Assembly: GCA_905250115.1 (NCBI GenBank)
Contig: CAJNOI010000052.1
Coordinates: forward strand, 300,610 to 364,609
Origin: Adineta steineri
Lineage: Eukaryota > Rotifera > Eurotatoria > Adinetida > Adinetidae
DNA: 64,000 nucleotides
Reading direction: 5' to 3'
Shown: in pieces, positions 23,345 through 37,200 of the stretch
Layout of the letters: each line of letters starts with the position of its first letter
How positions within the stretch are numbered: position 1 is the stretch's first letter
Notes under the pieces: generated by a model
What the model saw: only the letters and a program-made list of their open reading frames with translations
What the model was told of the DNA's origin: nothing
Databases searched by the model: none
Made by a program: the position numbers and the translations under genes

Positions 23345-24575
23345 ATCAATGTTATATCTTCTGTTATTTTTCGTTAAATAAAGCATGATTGTACCGAAAA
23401 GTATTACAATTAAGTTTCGGTTTTGAAGAAAACTATGAGAATACTTTCATATGAATAAAAGAAGAACATCCTTATAAAGCAATAATAATATTTTCTTCAA
23501 GTTCACAACAAAATAAATACGATTGTCTATTGCTTATAAATTTTAAATATTAATTAGCAGAGTCACTATCAAGATGAAGAACTAATCTAATCATTCTTAG
23601 ATCCAATAACAAGTATCTTACTACCACATCATTATTATCGTTTCGGCATTAACTAAATTTGTATCATAGAACTTCTATAATTATCGATCTTACGCACGAT
23701 CAGATCATTCCAGCTGAGAGACTCCTATTATATTCACTTCATCGAAAATATCATTACAGAACTCTCTCATGTCACTATATCGATTTTGAACTAATATTAG
23801 TTACTGACGGACTTATTTGATTAATATAATACTTTACGTGAATATATATCTCCTCTACAGAATATGACATTTTGGTTACTGAAGCAAGATTTAATTGAAA
23901 GTCTCTTCTATTTTTGCAAGGCAAGTTACTCGTATCACTATAGAACGAAAGTACATACAGGTTACTTGTAATTTGTATGTCCTATTTTTCTCGTAAACAT
24001 GAATTTCAATGATACGCTGAGAAAAAGTAATTGACTCACGAAAATCAAATAGACCACTCATTATTAAATATTCTGATATGTGTAACTTGTACTATTTTTA
24101 TAGAAAAAAAAAGTCCAAATGTAGGCGAATAATGATATACCCTCCTACTGATTTTTTTTTGTATTTTCGAAATTAGTCATCATCAAACATGTAACGAAAA
24201 CAATCTGATCAATTAAGAAACCATTGAATCAGAAGACGCTTCTGTCTATCTGTCAATATTCATAGATTGATATATGATATATAAATATTTAATTAATGTC
24301 AAAAATATAATTAAAAAAACCTAACTACGCATATTTAATAAAAATCTATATGTATGACTACTTTTGATATTTTTATGCAAAATCATATTGAAGCGAAATA
24401 TTATTAATTATCATAAAGCAGAAGATCAAACATGTGTTAGCATTAACTATGTAAATTATTCACAGATGCGATATTATATAATTTCTTAAATCATATGATG
24501 AATATATTTGTAATAATTAAATAAAATTTATTCTATAAAGAAAAAAAAGGAATTGAAATAAAATTATTTTTTAAT
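23345..24575. other. intergenic region between convergent genes
   Basis: AT-rich sequence between the 3' ends of DRG1 and the minus-strand gene at 24576-25643. An AATAAA (GTTAAATAAAGC, near 23376) fits a DRG1 polyadenylation signal. Nothing else recognised. Confidence 0.45.
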
Positions 24576-25643
24576 CTAATCAATATAAATGACTGTATCG
24601 TCTGTTGTATCATTTTCCGAATCTATAAAATAATAATAGTATGATTAATATCATCGGCTAAACAAAGTTCTTATATGTAACTCTATTACATACAACTACT
24701 TTTCTCGTTATTTTAAATACCTGCGATAAAAGTTTTATGTAATTTTGTTGGTGTAAAATTTTCATCACCAGTCAATGAATCATCTACTAATGATTGATAT
24801 TTAACAAATGATTTATTTAATTTATTTGGTAATAAATTTTGTTGTTGAATGAATCCATTGGATAGAATTGAAAATTTACTTATTGGAGCAAGAATACGAT
24901 TTGATTTTATCTAAATAAATATATATAGATAAATATCAAACAAAAACGTTTTTTTTTACAGATGTTGTTTCTCTTGTTTCATTTTCTTCCTGAATTGTAT
25001 TTAATTCACTAGACGGACTTTGTTGAACTGGTTGTGGTAATCCACCATAATAACTACGTAATAGACCTGGTTTAAGCAATGGTCTAAATAGAAAAGAATT
25101 ACAAAATTTTCTTTATTATCGAAAAATTTTACTGAGAAAGAATTGAATGAATATCTTGCCAATGTTCAACTTCTTCATGAATTTCTTGTTCAATTGCTGC
25201 CATATATTGTTTCGTTGAATGACGTAAACGAGTCATTCTCTATGAAATAAAAACTAAATTTCATATTTTTATATATTCAATTAAAACCTCTTCGAAATAA
25301 TTCATCGGCGACATACGAAGAAAAAGACAAATATCATTTAATGTATAGAATTTATCTGTAAGTACATCCAAATGTTGATCAATTTCTTGAATTGATTCAT
25401 AGATTTCATTATTTTGTTTACATAATATTCGTTGTTTATGTTCTAATAGATCTAAGTTTTTATTAAAAATAAAATTTTTAGAAATAACGAAAAAAAAGGG
25501 TTTGAAATTCTCTTACAATTAATTGAAATTGTAATTAAATAACGTGATGTTTTATGTAGTGATTGATTTTTAAAAAAACGTTCTTTAGACCAATTTGTTT
25601 TTCTAAATAATCTATATTGTCCGGTACTATTTTGATTGTTCAT
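24576..25643 (-). CDS. unrecognised six-exon protein, helical N-terminal half
   Basis: Exons 25643-25517, 25451-25288, 25239-25133, 25083-24960, 24910-24721 and 24622-24576 (759 nt, 252 aa). Phases join cleanly at all five short introns, which argues strongly for a real gene. The N-terminal 130 residues look helical and coiled-coil-like (LLEHKQRILCKQNNEIYES, EIDQHLDVLTDKFYTL, STKQYMAAIEQEIHEEVEHW). The second half is Ser/Pro/Asn-rich and probably disordered, ending in an acidic tail (SENDTTDDTVIYID). No family recognised. Its start codon is 146 bp from that of the plus-strand gene at 25790, implying a shared bidirectional promoter. Confidence 0.75.
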
Positions 25644-25789
25644 TGTGATTAATCGACTTTATTTACTAAAAGAATGAATGTAACAAGTAAACGAATAGAA
25701 AGAAAAAAAAACATATGATTAAAATGTCCGTCCATTTCATCGTCCGATAGAGATCATTATTCTATTTTATAATTCTTTTCAAATACGTG
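25644..25789. promoter_or_regulatory. 146-bp bidirectional promoter region
   Basis: Only 146 bp separate the start codons of two divergently transcribed multi-exon genes, so regulatory sequence for both must be here or in their first exons and introns. I see TATTTTATAA-like motifs on the plus side (near 25762-25771) and A-rich tracts, but no motif that decides a start site. Confidence 0.55.
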
Positions 25790-27426
25790 ATGAGTTCAAT
25801 ATCAAAAATATCAAATCAATCATTATCATCGGGTTTTTCATCTTTTTCAAATGAAAGATTTCAACCGGTGAGTAATTATTATCGGTTTTTTCGGATTTTG
25901 TTTACTATTCTTTATAGATTTTAACTCATCAAACAGTACTTAATATTCAAAGAGCTGATATTAATGCTCGAAGTATATTTTGTGGTGAACAAGTAAATAG
26001 AAAAATAATTTCAAATTATTTTATTCATGTTTTTTATTTTATAAAAAATAAAGGATTGTCGTTTAAATGATTTACGTCATATGACTAATGCTATTATAGA
26101 TCTTAGTGTTGTACAAGGTACAAGATGTGCATTCGAAAGAGTTAATTGGACAATATCTCATCGTAATACAGAAGTTTCTGCTTTTGTTGTACGTCGTCTT
26201 AATTATTGGGCACAACAAACACAAATTGCTTGTGATATGTCATATGATGATGCGGTTTTTCTACAAGAACAACGTATTTATTTATTATTTTTTCATTTTT
26301 CTTCTTATCGAGATTTAAATTTCGTAGGTGAAAAACAGATAAAAAAACCACCACCACTTACAGCAGCTAATTTTGGCCGTCGATATCGAACTCGAAGTTT
26401 AACTCGTTTGTATTTTTTTGAATATTCAATCAATGTATATATAAGACTTTTAATTTTAGAATCAGGTCCTACAAATTTAAATGGTAATCGTGATAGTATA
26501 CCTAGTACACCAACAGGTTTAACATATAAACATGAAACACCATTTGTTGGTCTTCTTGGACGAACATTATTAAGTAATTATCAATATAATTATTGTTTAT
26601 TTTGTTTTCTGAATTGAAATAATTTAGCTTCACGATATCCTCAATGTGAAAGATTATATACACCTCAAACAAATTATCGTCGACGTGAAGATATGTATTC
26701 TAATCATGTAGTTGAAAATGTAAGTTTGATAAGAAATTAATATATATTAATCTATTTTTATTATTTTTAAGATTGAAATAAGTTCATCAGATAATGAACA
26801 ATTAATGGAACGAGCTAAATGGGCAGGTGTTTTATCTGATTCATCTGATAATGAATTGTAAATATTTATTAATTTATTATTTCAAAGAGAATATTTATGA
26901 ATTCTTTTTTTAGAAATGAAAATCGTGTATGTTTTGCCGATACAATATCATTATCAAAACTAGCTGAAATGTTACGAAATAATGAACTACAATCTACATC
27001 TGATATATGTGAAATTGATATGGTTATACAACAAAGTACAATGAATGTGACCAGCCGTGAACAAATGAGACAATTTGATGGTAAAAGCTATTGGTTTCAT
27101 CGTGTTATACTTGATGGTCATATACAATTTCCTGCTGGAATTAGTCATGATGCAAATCAAGCACGACAACTTGCTTATCGACATATGATTGATGTTTGTT
27201 TGAATAATGGTGGTGTTAAAATGAAAATGTTAACTAATAATCGAGTTAAAGTAGTTAAAGGACCAAAATTAGAAGAACAAAGTCATCATAATACAGATGA
27301 ATTAGATATGAATGGTAAAAAGTTTATTTTTATAAATCAACAATTCCATTAAATTTTCTTTCTTCAGCTACTTACATATCAATGGCTGCTCTTTCATGTT
27401 TATCTGATTGCAAAATGGTATATTAA
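25790..27426 (+). CDS. unrecognised nine-exon protein with C-terminal dsRBD-like segment
   Basis: Exons 25790-25867, 25918-25992, 26054-26273, 26328-26405, 26460-26573, 26628-26719, 26772-26857, 26914-27314 and 27368-27426 (1203 nt, 400 aa). Every junction keeps frame. If the last intron is retained, the protein ends at 27352 instead. The N-terminal part is helical (NDLRHMTNAIIDLSVVQG, VRRLNYWAQQTQIACDMS). The middle is Pro/Thr-rich and includes an acidic SSSDNEQLMERAKWAG. The C-terminal part has YWFHRVILDGHIQFPAG followed by ANQARQLAYRHMIDVCLN, a strand-strand-helix order recalling double-stranded-RNA-binding domains. That resemblance is only suggestive; the function is unknown. Confidence 0.75.
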
Positions 27427-29219
27427 TAAATAAACTTCCTTTTTATTTTTATTCTTTTAAAACCACATTCTAATTAAATATACGTTAATAAAAAACAAAA
27501 TTATAACGAAGAGAAAATTTCCCTATAAAATATATATCATGAAAAGAAGATTAACTTGACTAGAATTTCTTAATAAAATATAATCTCTACAAGTAAATAA
27601 CATGTGATTATTTGAATATACTACATACATTTATTATTTTAATGAGTTAAAAGAAACACAGGAAAATAATTTTTATTCATGTCAATATAGATAATGAATA
27701 AATTTATTTTGTTTTCTATTGTATACTTTTGATATGATAGAAGAAATTTTGTATATTGATCTTATATCTCTCAATATTTATTACCGCTTTTTTTCTTCAA
27801 AATCAATTATACATGTTAGATTTTCAATGACAGATGCTGCTAAACACATTAATCATCGAAAATATTCGTTTAACGTAAGCATATATAAGTATGTGTGGGT
27901 GTGATGATGATGGTAGCAGCTGAAGTTATTCTTTACTTCACTACAGTTGGTTTGTATTGTTTCTTTTTTTTAATATGTATATGTTTCTATCTTGTTGTCG
28001 TCAAAACAAAACAGAATGGTGCACGTCATGTAATGTACTTTAAATGTGACCAATAGTAACACATTCATAGCAACATTCAACGGTTTCTTGCATAATTTTT
28101 AATTTATTCTATCGATTCTATAGAATCGCTATTAGTTTGTATCATATATAATATCGATACAAAACATAGTATCATCTTTAGGAAAAACCTATAGCATGTG
28201 TCAAGATTAATCTTATCTTACGAAATAAAATTAGATAGATATCTGAATATAAGAAAAAAATACCATCCATGATTACTATTGTCTAAGGTCAATATTTTCT
28301 TAAGCAATTCAATGATTGATAGCAATGTCTATTTGATAATAAAACGAACAATTTAATTATAATTTGTTTTTCTTGAAAATACTCGTAATATTTGTATATG
28401 ACAAACGAGTTTTTTTCTTCTTCTAATCATTCGAAATAGCTTGTTTAAAACTTATATAATATAATAAAACTATTCTTTTTTTTCGTATTTTTCAAGTTAA
28501 AAGTTTACATTTTCATCATAGTGATTAAAAATATGTATATAATCACTAAAAAAAAAAAGTTAAATATTATATTATACAATGTGCATCAATCTCATAATGC
28601 AAATGTTCGTAACATTGACGGAAGGGGGATCTCAATGGAATGAAGAAAAGAAGAAAAAAAAATGTTAAGATAGAAAGAAAGAAAGAAAAAAAAAGACGGA
28701 GAAAGAAAGAAATATTAGAACGACAATAAAAAGAGAAAAAAGACGAATGCGTCAGATGAAAGAAAATATGTAGGGACCAATAACCACGACGCCTCGAGAA
28801 ATATTTTTCTTTTTAACAACGGACCCGAATAAAATAGACGCATAGAGTATAGAGAACGCACACACAGAACATGAGTAGTAACCACGTTGACAACATCTAT
28901 ACAACAAAAGGCTATCAAGTCATTGATAGATTCTTTACTTGATAGAACTTCATACTATTTTATGAGGAAAACAACAACAACAAAAAAATTTTTATTTCAT
29001 CTCACATTACTAACGAACCTCTATTCTATTTTATTCGAGTGCATGTGAATACTTATATTTAAATAGTTGAATCAATATTTTTTCACGCAGAGCAAAGCTT
29101 TGATGATTGATTTATTCGATTTTTTAAGATCTATTTCTGTACATTCATATTTTCTTTTAGTTGGTACTCGTCGATAATGTTCATAAAATTATGATGACGT
29201 ATATTTTATAAAATCTAAC
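27427..29219. other. 1.8-kb intergenic region
   Basis: No convincing gene. The frames at 27719-27904 and 28715-28918 (minus) are isolated and lack coding bias. A purine tract (GAAAGAAAGAAA) runs across about 28640-28715. An acceptor (TTTCTTTTAG, ends 29160) lies 59 nt upstream of the next gene's ATG. Confidence 0.45.
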
Positions 29220-31275
29220 ATGCGTTATTATAATCCAATATATACTCGAAAATGGACAAAAATTTTTGTGCCTATATCAACATTTTTCACACAGCTAGGT
29301 AAGATAGATTTTGATTTTCATTATGAGATGTAATCCATTGAGGATTAGTTTTTGTTGAATTAATACTTAATGAAAAAGAAAGAAAATTAATGTAATAGTG
29401 TTCGTTTTTTCTTACAATAAATTAATAAACGCTTGCTTATCTATAGGTAATCAATTCGGTATTAAATCAACTACAAATAATGATGAATCAACTATTCCTT
29501 TAACTAACGAGCACAATACGCAAAATTTTTATAATAATAATTATTCATCATCAATATTGACATTATTCGCTAATATTAAATCACTATTTCATTCACATTA
29601 TAAACCATCAGAATCCTATGAATTACATTCAAATGGTATTATTAAACATGAAAATAATAATTTAATTTATCATCAACTTGATATACAAACAATAAATGAT
29701 GAAAATAATAATGATACAAATCAAAATTCAGTTCTTCTTCATATGCCTTCTAATCATTCAAATGAATCACCTGATAATAAATATTCATTTCTATTATTTT
29801 TTAAAGAAAATTTCATTTCGATAATTCTTATAAGTTTAATCTATTTTTCATGGTTTATATTTATTGCTGGTATTTCAATAGTACACATATTAATTTACTC
29901 TGTTCTATTTTTCCTATGTTCATTATCCGATCGTACAAGACGTTTTGCATTAGCTATATTAATTTATTTAACATATTTACTTTTATATGATGCATTACAT
30001 TTAATACCAAATTATACTGTATCAAATATTCATATACAAGATATTTATTTGATAGAAAAAAAATTTTTTGGTATTAATAAAAATGGACATATGATAACTT
30101 TGAATGAATATTTTCGACAAAATCATATACCATTATTAGACATACTTACAGGAATCTGTTATCTTCATTGGTAAGGATTATATTTTATCTTAATACGAAA
30201 TATAATCATCAATAAAGTTAAGATTAAGTAACTAGAAAGCTTTCGAGGTCATTTTTGTGTCGAAATAAGTAGATGTTTTTCAAGAATAGAAATCGATTGC
30301 ATTTATTCAGGGTTGTCGCAAACTGGAGGCAGAAGGCGAAGTGATCTCTTCCAAAGTTTGACTTTCGATTAAATATTCTGGCTACCTCCAATGCGACAGT
30401 GCTGCATTTATTGACAAAATTTGAAGTGCCATCGTATTCAGTTAATTCTAAATCGAAATTTTCACCTACTTTTTTCCGACAAACTGCATTACTTCATTTC
30501 AAGTGCAAATACGTGTTTAGAAGCAATATCGATTTATTTCTCCAGAGAAAAAACAAAATTTTTTTTTTGAAGAAAAACACGTTTGCATTTAATCGATTAT
30601 TGTTAATTTTCAGTATTGTATTATTTGAGGACAGTTTTGTTAGGTTGCTAAAATAATATCATAAGTATCTTTTTCTTTTCTGTTATTAGGATTCCTATTC
30701 CAGTTGCATACAGTCTTTATCTATATCGATATAAAACTAAACGTGATTATATGGATTTTGCATTTACATTTTTATTAACAAATATTCTTGGCTTTGTTGT
30801 TTATTATATAATTCCAGCAGCGTAAGTCAAAATCTTATTCTTTAATAATAATCTTATAAAACAAAATGTTTTTAGACCGCCGTGGTATATTGAATTATAT
30901 GGTTTTGAATTCAATATAAATGCACGTGGTAATCCAGCTGGTTTTATACATTTTGATCAGATAACTGGATTAAAAATATTCTCATCAATGTATTCAAAAA
31001 ATGCTAATGTTTTTGCTGCTATTCCATCATTGCATGCAGCCTATCCATTAATAACTGTTTTATATGGTTCATTAAGTAAAAGACTATGGTTACACATTGT
31101 TTTCGTTATATTTACATTAAGTGTATGGTTTTCTGCAGTATATTCTCGGCATCATTATGTTATTGATGTCATAGCTGGTGGAATGTGTGCTATTACAGCT
31201 TTTGTCCTTTATCGTATTATATCTCGTATACCAACTATAAATAGATGGCTTGTTTTATACAGTAAATCAATCTAA
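29220..31275 (+). CDS. AUR1-like inositol phosphorylceramide synthase (PAP2 superfamily)
   Basis: Exons 29220-29298, 29447-30170, 30690-30821 and 30876-31275 (1335 nt, 444 aa). After an Asn/Ser-rich N-terminus of about 120 residues come six or so membrane helices. Signature motifs: YDALHLIPNY, then the lumenal block APPWYIELYGFEFN and GNPAGFIHFD, then AAIPSLHAAYP (His365) and SRHHYVIDVIAGG (His405, Asp409). The PPWYxELYG block with PSLHA and HHYxxD is characteristic of the fungal/plant/bacterial AUR1-type IPC synthases, whose His-His-Asp triad transfers phosphoinositol to ceramide in the Golgi. Animals normally use sphingomyelin synthases, which have a different arrangement. Four introns-compatible exons and host-like codons show it is a resident gene. 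Intron 2 carries a 97-bp element. Confidence 0.8.
30308..30404. mobile_element. 97-bp hAT-like MITE with perfect 8-bp TSD
   Basis: The ends CAGGGTTGTCGCAAACTGGAG and GGTAGCC-type inverse (…CTCCAATGCGACAGTGCTG) pair as imperfect inverted repeats starting CAG. The element is bounded by identical 8-mers CATTTATT at 30300-30307 and 30405-30412, the hAT hallmark duplication. It is non-coding and lies in the intron between the second and third exons of the AUR1-like gene. The perfect duplication suggests a fairly recent insertion. Confidence 0.85.
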
Positions 31276-34200
31276 ATCATTGATTTCAAAGCAAAAAATG
31301 TGTGTGTGTGAGTGTGTGTGTGAATAGTGAGTGTTTCTTATTGTCAGATTGCCCTACAAACAAGCGAATTAAAGAATAAAATCTATTATAAATTTAATGT
31401 GTTTGCTACTTTTGTTTTGTTTTGAATTCTATTTCATTTTCTTCTTCTTGTTTGTTTAATAAATAAATAAAAATAAACGAATGACAATATTTTATGAAAT
31501 GATTGTATACAAATAGGTTTTTATTCTACTTTGTAAATTGATGAATTTAATATTAGTCCTATTGATTTTCTTGGAAAAATTTGTATTGTCAAGGGAATTT
31601 TTTATAAAATAATAATTTCGAAGAAATAGAATATATTCCCGAGAAAAACAATATCAAGCATTTAATATGTCACGTCGTATATTTAATAAGGTGTAATTAA
31701 ACTTGTTGAAAATGGACTTTTATCTTCATGTTGATTTAGTAAATAAAACACTTGACCTTATCTATAAAGGTAAAATAACTGTGAGTATTTTAATATATCA
31801 TGAAAAGGTGCACATGAGGATACTATCGAGTCTATTATTTTTCGTCAATACTCGAAAGTCATAGAACTTATCAGGAATAGAGGTGCGCGTAAGACGAATA
31901 CATATTGTCTCAATTCCAGTATAAAATTTCTTTTCAAGATAGGCTGATAAATTCGTTATCAAACACATAAACATTGGAATTTATTTCCTATGATTGCTGT
32001 TGATCACGAATACATTACAATCTCAATTCTATATAACACCTTCTTATATTCCCTTGGTATTGAATATAAAAATTATCATTTTTTAGCTCGATTTAATCAA
32101 TAGATTCTTCTTATATTGACATCGATCTTTCACATATTTTATTTCGTAATAATTATGATGAATCATCGATGCGCATGACATACAAACACATTTTAAATGA
32201 TAATGATCGGAAAAACGTGATAACTTAATAATAATTAATGTTTAATTATTCATATAGAGATTGTATAGATATTTCCTCATATTATTTTTATATAATTTAA
32301 TCTGTAAATCAATTTGAGATTGTATTGCAAAATCAAGCATATACGTACAATTATAAACCATTTTTAAATTTCTTTCCAATAAAAAACCTCAATTTAAAAA
32401 TGACATACCTCTTTTCACTGGTTACAATCATACCCAATAGGTAATCGAATCATAGTTCATTCATTTTTCTTATTGACCATTTCTCTCTAGTTTAAATTCT
32501 ATCGCGATTGAAACAAACAAATATTCTGATTTGTTTGAATATACTCTCTAACTCTTATTGCACTTATATAATCGTTCGTTCGACATGGCACCATTAAAGA
32601 ATACTTGAGTAGGCGTATCGTCTTTTTTTAAATCACAAATGTTTGCATATTAATGATTATAGTTACTTGTAATAGTGACCTCTGTTTGAGATGTATGTAC
32701 ATATGTCTATTGGCAGAACAAGGACAAGCAGGTGTATGTTTGTTCTCATTAGATGAAAAAAAAAATCAGTACTAATCAAGTCTTTATATAACGATCATGA
32801 CAATTTTGTTTGTCACTATTGATCCATGTTATTCTTGACTTGAGAAGAGAGAAAAAAAACGACTGAAAAAAAATATTTTGTATGCACCATACCATATATT
32901 TCCATAATCGATACGCAAATAAATACATTTCTTTCAGACATGTATATAAATATATATATATAACGAAAAATTGATGACTAATATTAGCTGATTTATTACT
33001 ATGTAAATTATGATTGTATTCAATTTCTATATTTTCTTTTTTGTCGATGTCGAGAAAAAAAACAATAGTGCCAAAGAAAAGATTCATGATTCATTTTACT
33101 TGTCATTCTTTGACGACGGTAGAACCATTTTTTCTCTTTATTATTATTTTACAATATGGGCGTTTGCATCGTAATGTGTCATCATACGTCTACAGTTCGT
33201 TTTTCGCTCACTCGATCATTTTATTAATTTATATTTTAATAGTTGGGAAGTACGCATATTTGTGATAGGCAATCGATTAAGAGTATAGAACAGTTTTGTA
33301 CATGTATGTGACTTTACTTTTTCTTTCTTCTTTTTTATAATTGCTTATGATCACCTTCTAAATCGTCATGAAAGTAGACAAGCTGAGAAGTAATAAAAAT
33401 AAATCTTTTCTCCGGTCATATTAGATATACAAAGAATATATTTGCTAAATTCCTTCGGAACGACAGATGCATATATTTAGCACTTTCTATCATTCATCAT
33501 TTCCAGAATGAGCGAGCGAGACAAGTCATCATAATAGGCATACCAATCCTTTATAAGTCATTTTCTACTTATATATATATACTTTTTTTTCTAACTGTCT
33601 ATTTGCATCTTTTATCGTGATGATGTGATGTAATAATCGATCAATATATTTGGAGTTAATAGTTGCCAGACATTGACCAATTCTTCAGACTAAATTGAGT
33701 AATTCTTTTCACAATTGAATCATTAGTATATATACATACACACAATGATTATTATTTTTTTATTATAGTCTCTTTACATTTGAACTTTACAATAGTGATA
33801 GTTTATTTGACTTTGTTTTGTTCTTGTGCAGTCAATGAATAAGTATAGATATAAATTAGTAGCAAAACTACTTTTTTTCTATTGTACATATGAATATACT
33901 AAACTGTTCTCGACTTGTCACAACGGAAGTCAAACATTTCTCCCATCACTCATTCTTTTTAGTATCTTTTTAATTGGTCTGTTGAAAGAAGAGAGAGAGA
34001 TAGATAGATAGATAGAGACAGTGCGCGTGTGTGTATGAGAAAGGAAGAGAGAAAAAAAAGGTGAAGATTACTCGTCCTTTTGTCTATAGAGCAATGCAAT
34101 AATGGTAGATAAATAGTTGTGCATATGTTTGTATGTATATTTAGTAGTAGATGAAGATTTTTCTTTTTTTTTTCTTCTCTTTCAGATGAACTGATTTGAT

Positions 34201-34278
34201 TGTTAATATAAGAATATGATATTTCCGATTAGCATAAAATAAGAAGGTTATATGGAATAATAAATAACTAAAAAAAAA
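31276..34278. other. 3-kb intergenic region
   Basis: Contains a TG repeat after the AUR1-like stop (about 31298-31322), possible polyadenylation signals (AATAAA near 31375 and 31460), and a GAGA/GATA microsatellite at about 33990-34018. An ATG-initiated stretch of 23 codons at 31711-31779 ends in a GTGAGT donor and has host-like codons; it could be a remote first exon (phase 0), but no acceptor partner is proven. The longer open frames (32776-33087 minus, 33014-33265, 33826-34011) look spurious. Confidence 0.4.
33990..34018. repeat. GAGA/GATA microsatellite
   Basis: AGAGAGAGA followed by four GATA units, then GAGACA. Simple tract upstream of the Rab11-FIP-like gene; GAGA tracts can be promoter elements in animals, but nothing more supports this here. 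Confidence 0.7.
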
Positions 34279-37200
34279 ATGATGGAGTTTGATTTAAAAG
34301 AAGTATTTTCAATTCTTGATGAAAACGACGAGGGACAAATTCAATTACGTCGCTTTGTTGATGTTGCGAATAACTATTATTCAGATGCAGAAGTAAGTTC
34401 ATTAGAATTCTTTCTTTTTTTTTTGTTTAAGATGAACAACTGTTCAAAAGAAATACTTTTTTTCTAGAGAAATATAAAACCAATTATTCTCGATAGGAAG
34501 AGAAGAATTATATTTCATTAAAAAAAATCAGAATATACATATACAAAAGACATGCAAATGATGAGCCTTTTGAGTGTCAGGTGTGTACGTGTGTTGCCCT
34601 TATATTTATGTATGTGTGAATCGAGCATAACGTTTGACGATTTATTCTTCTGCTTTTCTTTCTTTGTCTCGTTTTATTTTCCTGTCAACATTCAATGACA
34701 TATGCTCACGTATTTCTATTTTTAGCAACTTGCTCGTATTACAAAAGCATTAGATCCTACTAATACTGGTTTAATCAATTTTGATCAATTTTGTCAAGGT
34801 ATTGCTCAATTAAGTTCATTACAAGGTGTATCATTGAAAGACGTTGCAACTGATTTATCACGTCGTAGTCGAGAGAATTCATTAGCAGAAGATTCAGATC
34901 AACGAAGTTTGGTAAGATTTTTTTTATTAAATTCTAAAATCCAATAATATTTTGTTGTTGTTTATTCATAATTTCATAAACGATGAAATTATATACTTTG
35001 ATGTATTATTTCATTATGTCAATATTAATAATTCATTTATTTTTCAGAATCAAGACGGTAGTACAACAACTTTTAACGAATACGACGTTGAAAGTGATGA
35101 AACATCACATAATAATAGTAGCAAAACACAACCAACAGTTAAGAATACAAATAGTACAGTAAAAAATACAAATAAGAATAATCAGAACAGTTATCAAAAT
35201 AATCGATCAAGTTCGCCAATATTGGATTCATCTGCGTAAGTCAGTTGAATTTTTTTTTTCGAAAACAAAATACGATTTGTTTTATATTGAAATAAGTCTA
35301 TGCAATCTTAATCTACTGTGATTGTCATAGACGTAGACATAAAAAATGTAACACCACGATTGAAAGGTTAAAGAAGTGTCAAATGATTATCTTTGACTGT
35401 TCGTATTTACCAAATGAAGTAGAATAAAATGTACAGCTTAGACTGTAGGTCAAAAATCGACTAAACGAAATGTTCAAGAAAAAAAACGAATAATAATATT
35501 GAAACTTGATGTAATCGTTTCAATAATAAATGAGACATGTTATAATTAACTATTCATTTACTATACAGTAACAATTATCCGTTGAACTTGCTGAGAATTT
35601 TTGAAGATTAATTCATCACCTGCTGTGATAAATATATAGACATGCACTCTAAGATTTTTATTGTTTATCAAGAAAAGAATCTTCTTAATTATTAAACTAT
35701 ACCTATATTTTTGTTGTTGTTCTAGATTCGGTGATGAAGAAGAATTTAGTGGCGTAGCTGAATCAGATTCTATTACATATACATCGGATTTAATACATCC
35801 ACGTGCTACTACACCCCAACATAATCTTTCGTATGTTTAAATTTTTGTATATCTTTCTTCTATTTTTTAATTATTTCAAGTCAATTATCGAAACGAAGTA
35901 ATTATTTACAACCTATTCATCCATCGGAAGAAGTCGAACAGCAATTACAAGAAACGGTTGATGAATTACAAAAAACAGTTGAAGTTTTAACAGAACAAAA
36001 AGAAACAACAGTTGATCGTTTAGCAAAAATTCAAAGTGAAAATACAGATTTAAAAACACGGTAAAATTAATGTTTGTGATAATATTATTTTTATAATAAA
36101 AAGTTTTATTTTTATTTTCGTAGACTTTTAGCACTTGAAGATCGTTTTCACGATCTTGAAGGACAACAAGCGCATTCAGCCCAAAGCGAACATCAAAAAT
36201 ACGCAGAATATATTGTAAATTAAAATTTTTTCTTTTAAATAAATAAATTCAAAAATATATTTTAGACTCAAAAAGATCGATCATTTTTACAAGAAAAAGA
36301 AATTCTACAATCAAGGTAAATATCATTTGATATTTTCTTATGAAAAAATAGTATTATTTCATTGATTCTTCTAGTATCATGAGGTCAGTTTATTTCATTT
36401 TCTAATGGTCAAGTTAATAATCTCCTCTTTCCCTTGCATGTCTTCTTTTTGTGAATAATCTTCTTTGTGTTACCCTTAGTTTCTTGTTGTTGGATTTATA
36501 TGTATATTAGAAAACAGCTTTTGTTTTTAATTAATTTTAATATAGAATATGATGAAAAATATACTCATTTTTTTATTATTTAGAATTAATGCTATTGAAG
36601 CTGAACTTAAAGAAACGCAATCGACGAATGGACAAATGAAACATGATGTCAAAAAATTAAAAGATGTAATTATTTTTTTTTGATTTCATTCTGATGAGAT
36701 TAAAAGTACATATACTGATGAATATTCTTTCCTATATTTGCGATAAATACTAAGTAGCAGATTAAGTTTATACCGAGTAGCTTGGGTCTGTTGGACTTAA
36801 TTCTATAAGAGTTTCGAGATGCTGTTTCTTAAGATTGTTTTGAATGAGGATAAAGATAATGTCGAGTTACTACAGGTCGATATATTTTTCAGCTAGTGAT
36901 TTTATTAAGGCCTCCCTCCCCACTCAAAAAAATCGAAATGGATATAAATCCATGGGAGGATAGTCCGAAGTTTTCTCTTTCCGAAACAATATGGCTTTTA
37001 TTTAGCATATCGTTTCTTTGATGATTTAGGCCATCTTTTGCTTGAAAAATGTTTTTCGTTTTGTGACTGCGCATCTCAAAGATCTCTATCCCGGCTCGTA
37101 TTATAGGCTTAATTTTTATTTATTTGAAAGAGCACATCAAGATGCAGGAAATGACGTTGTCATTTTTTTAAATTGTGCTTATTTTTATTATATTATGCAC

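Noticed and set aside
30399..30656. 85-codon frame in the AUR1-like gene
   Set aside because: Lies in an intron and starts inside the hAT-like element.
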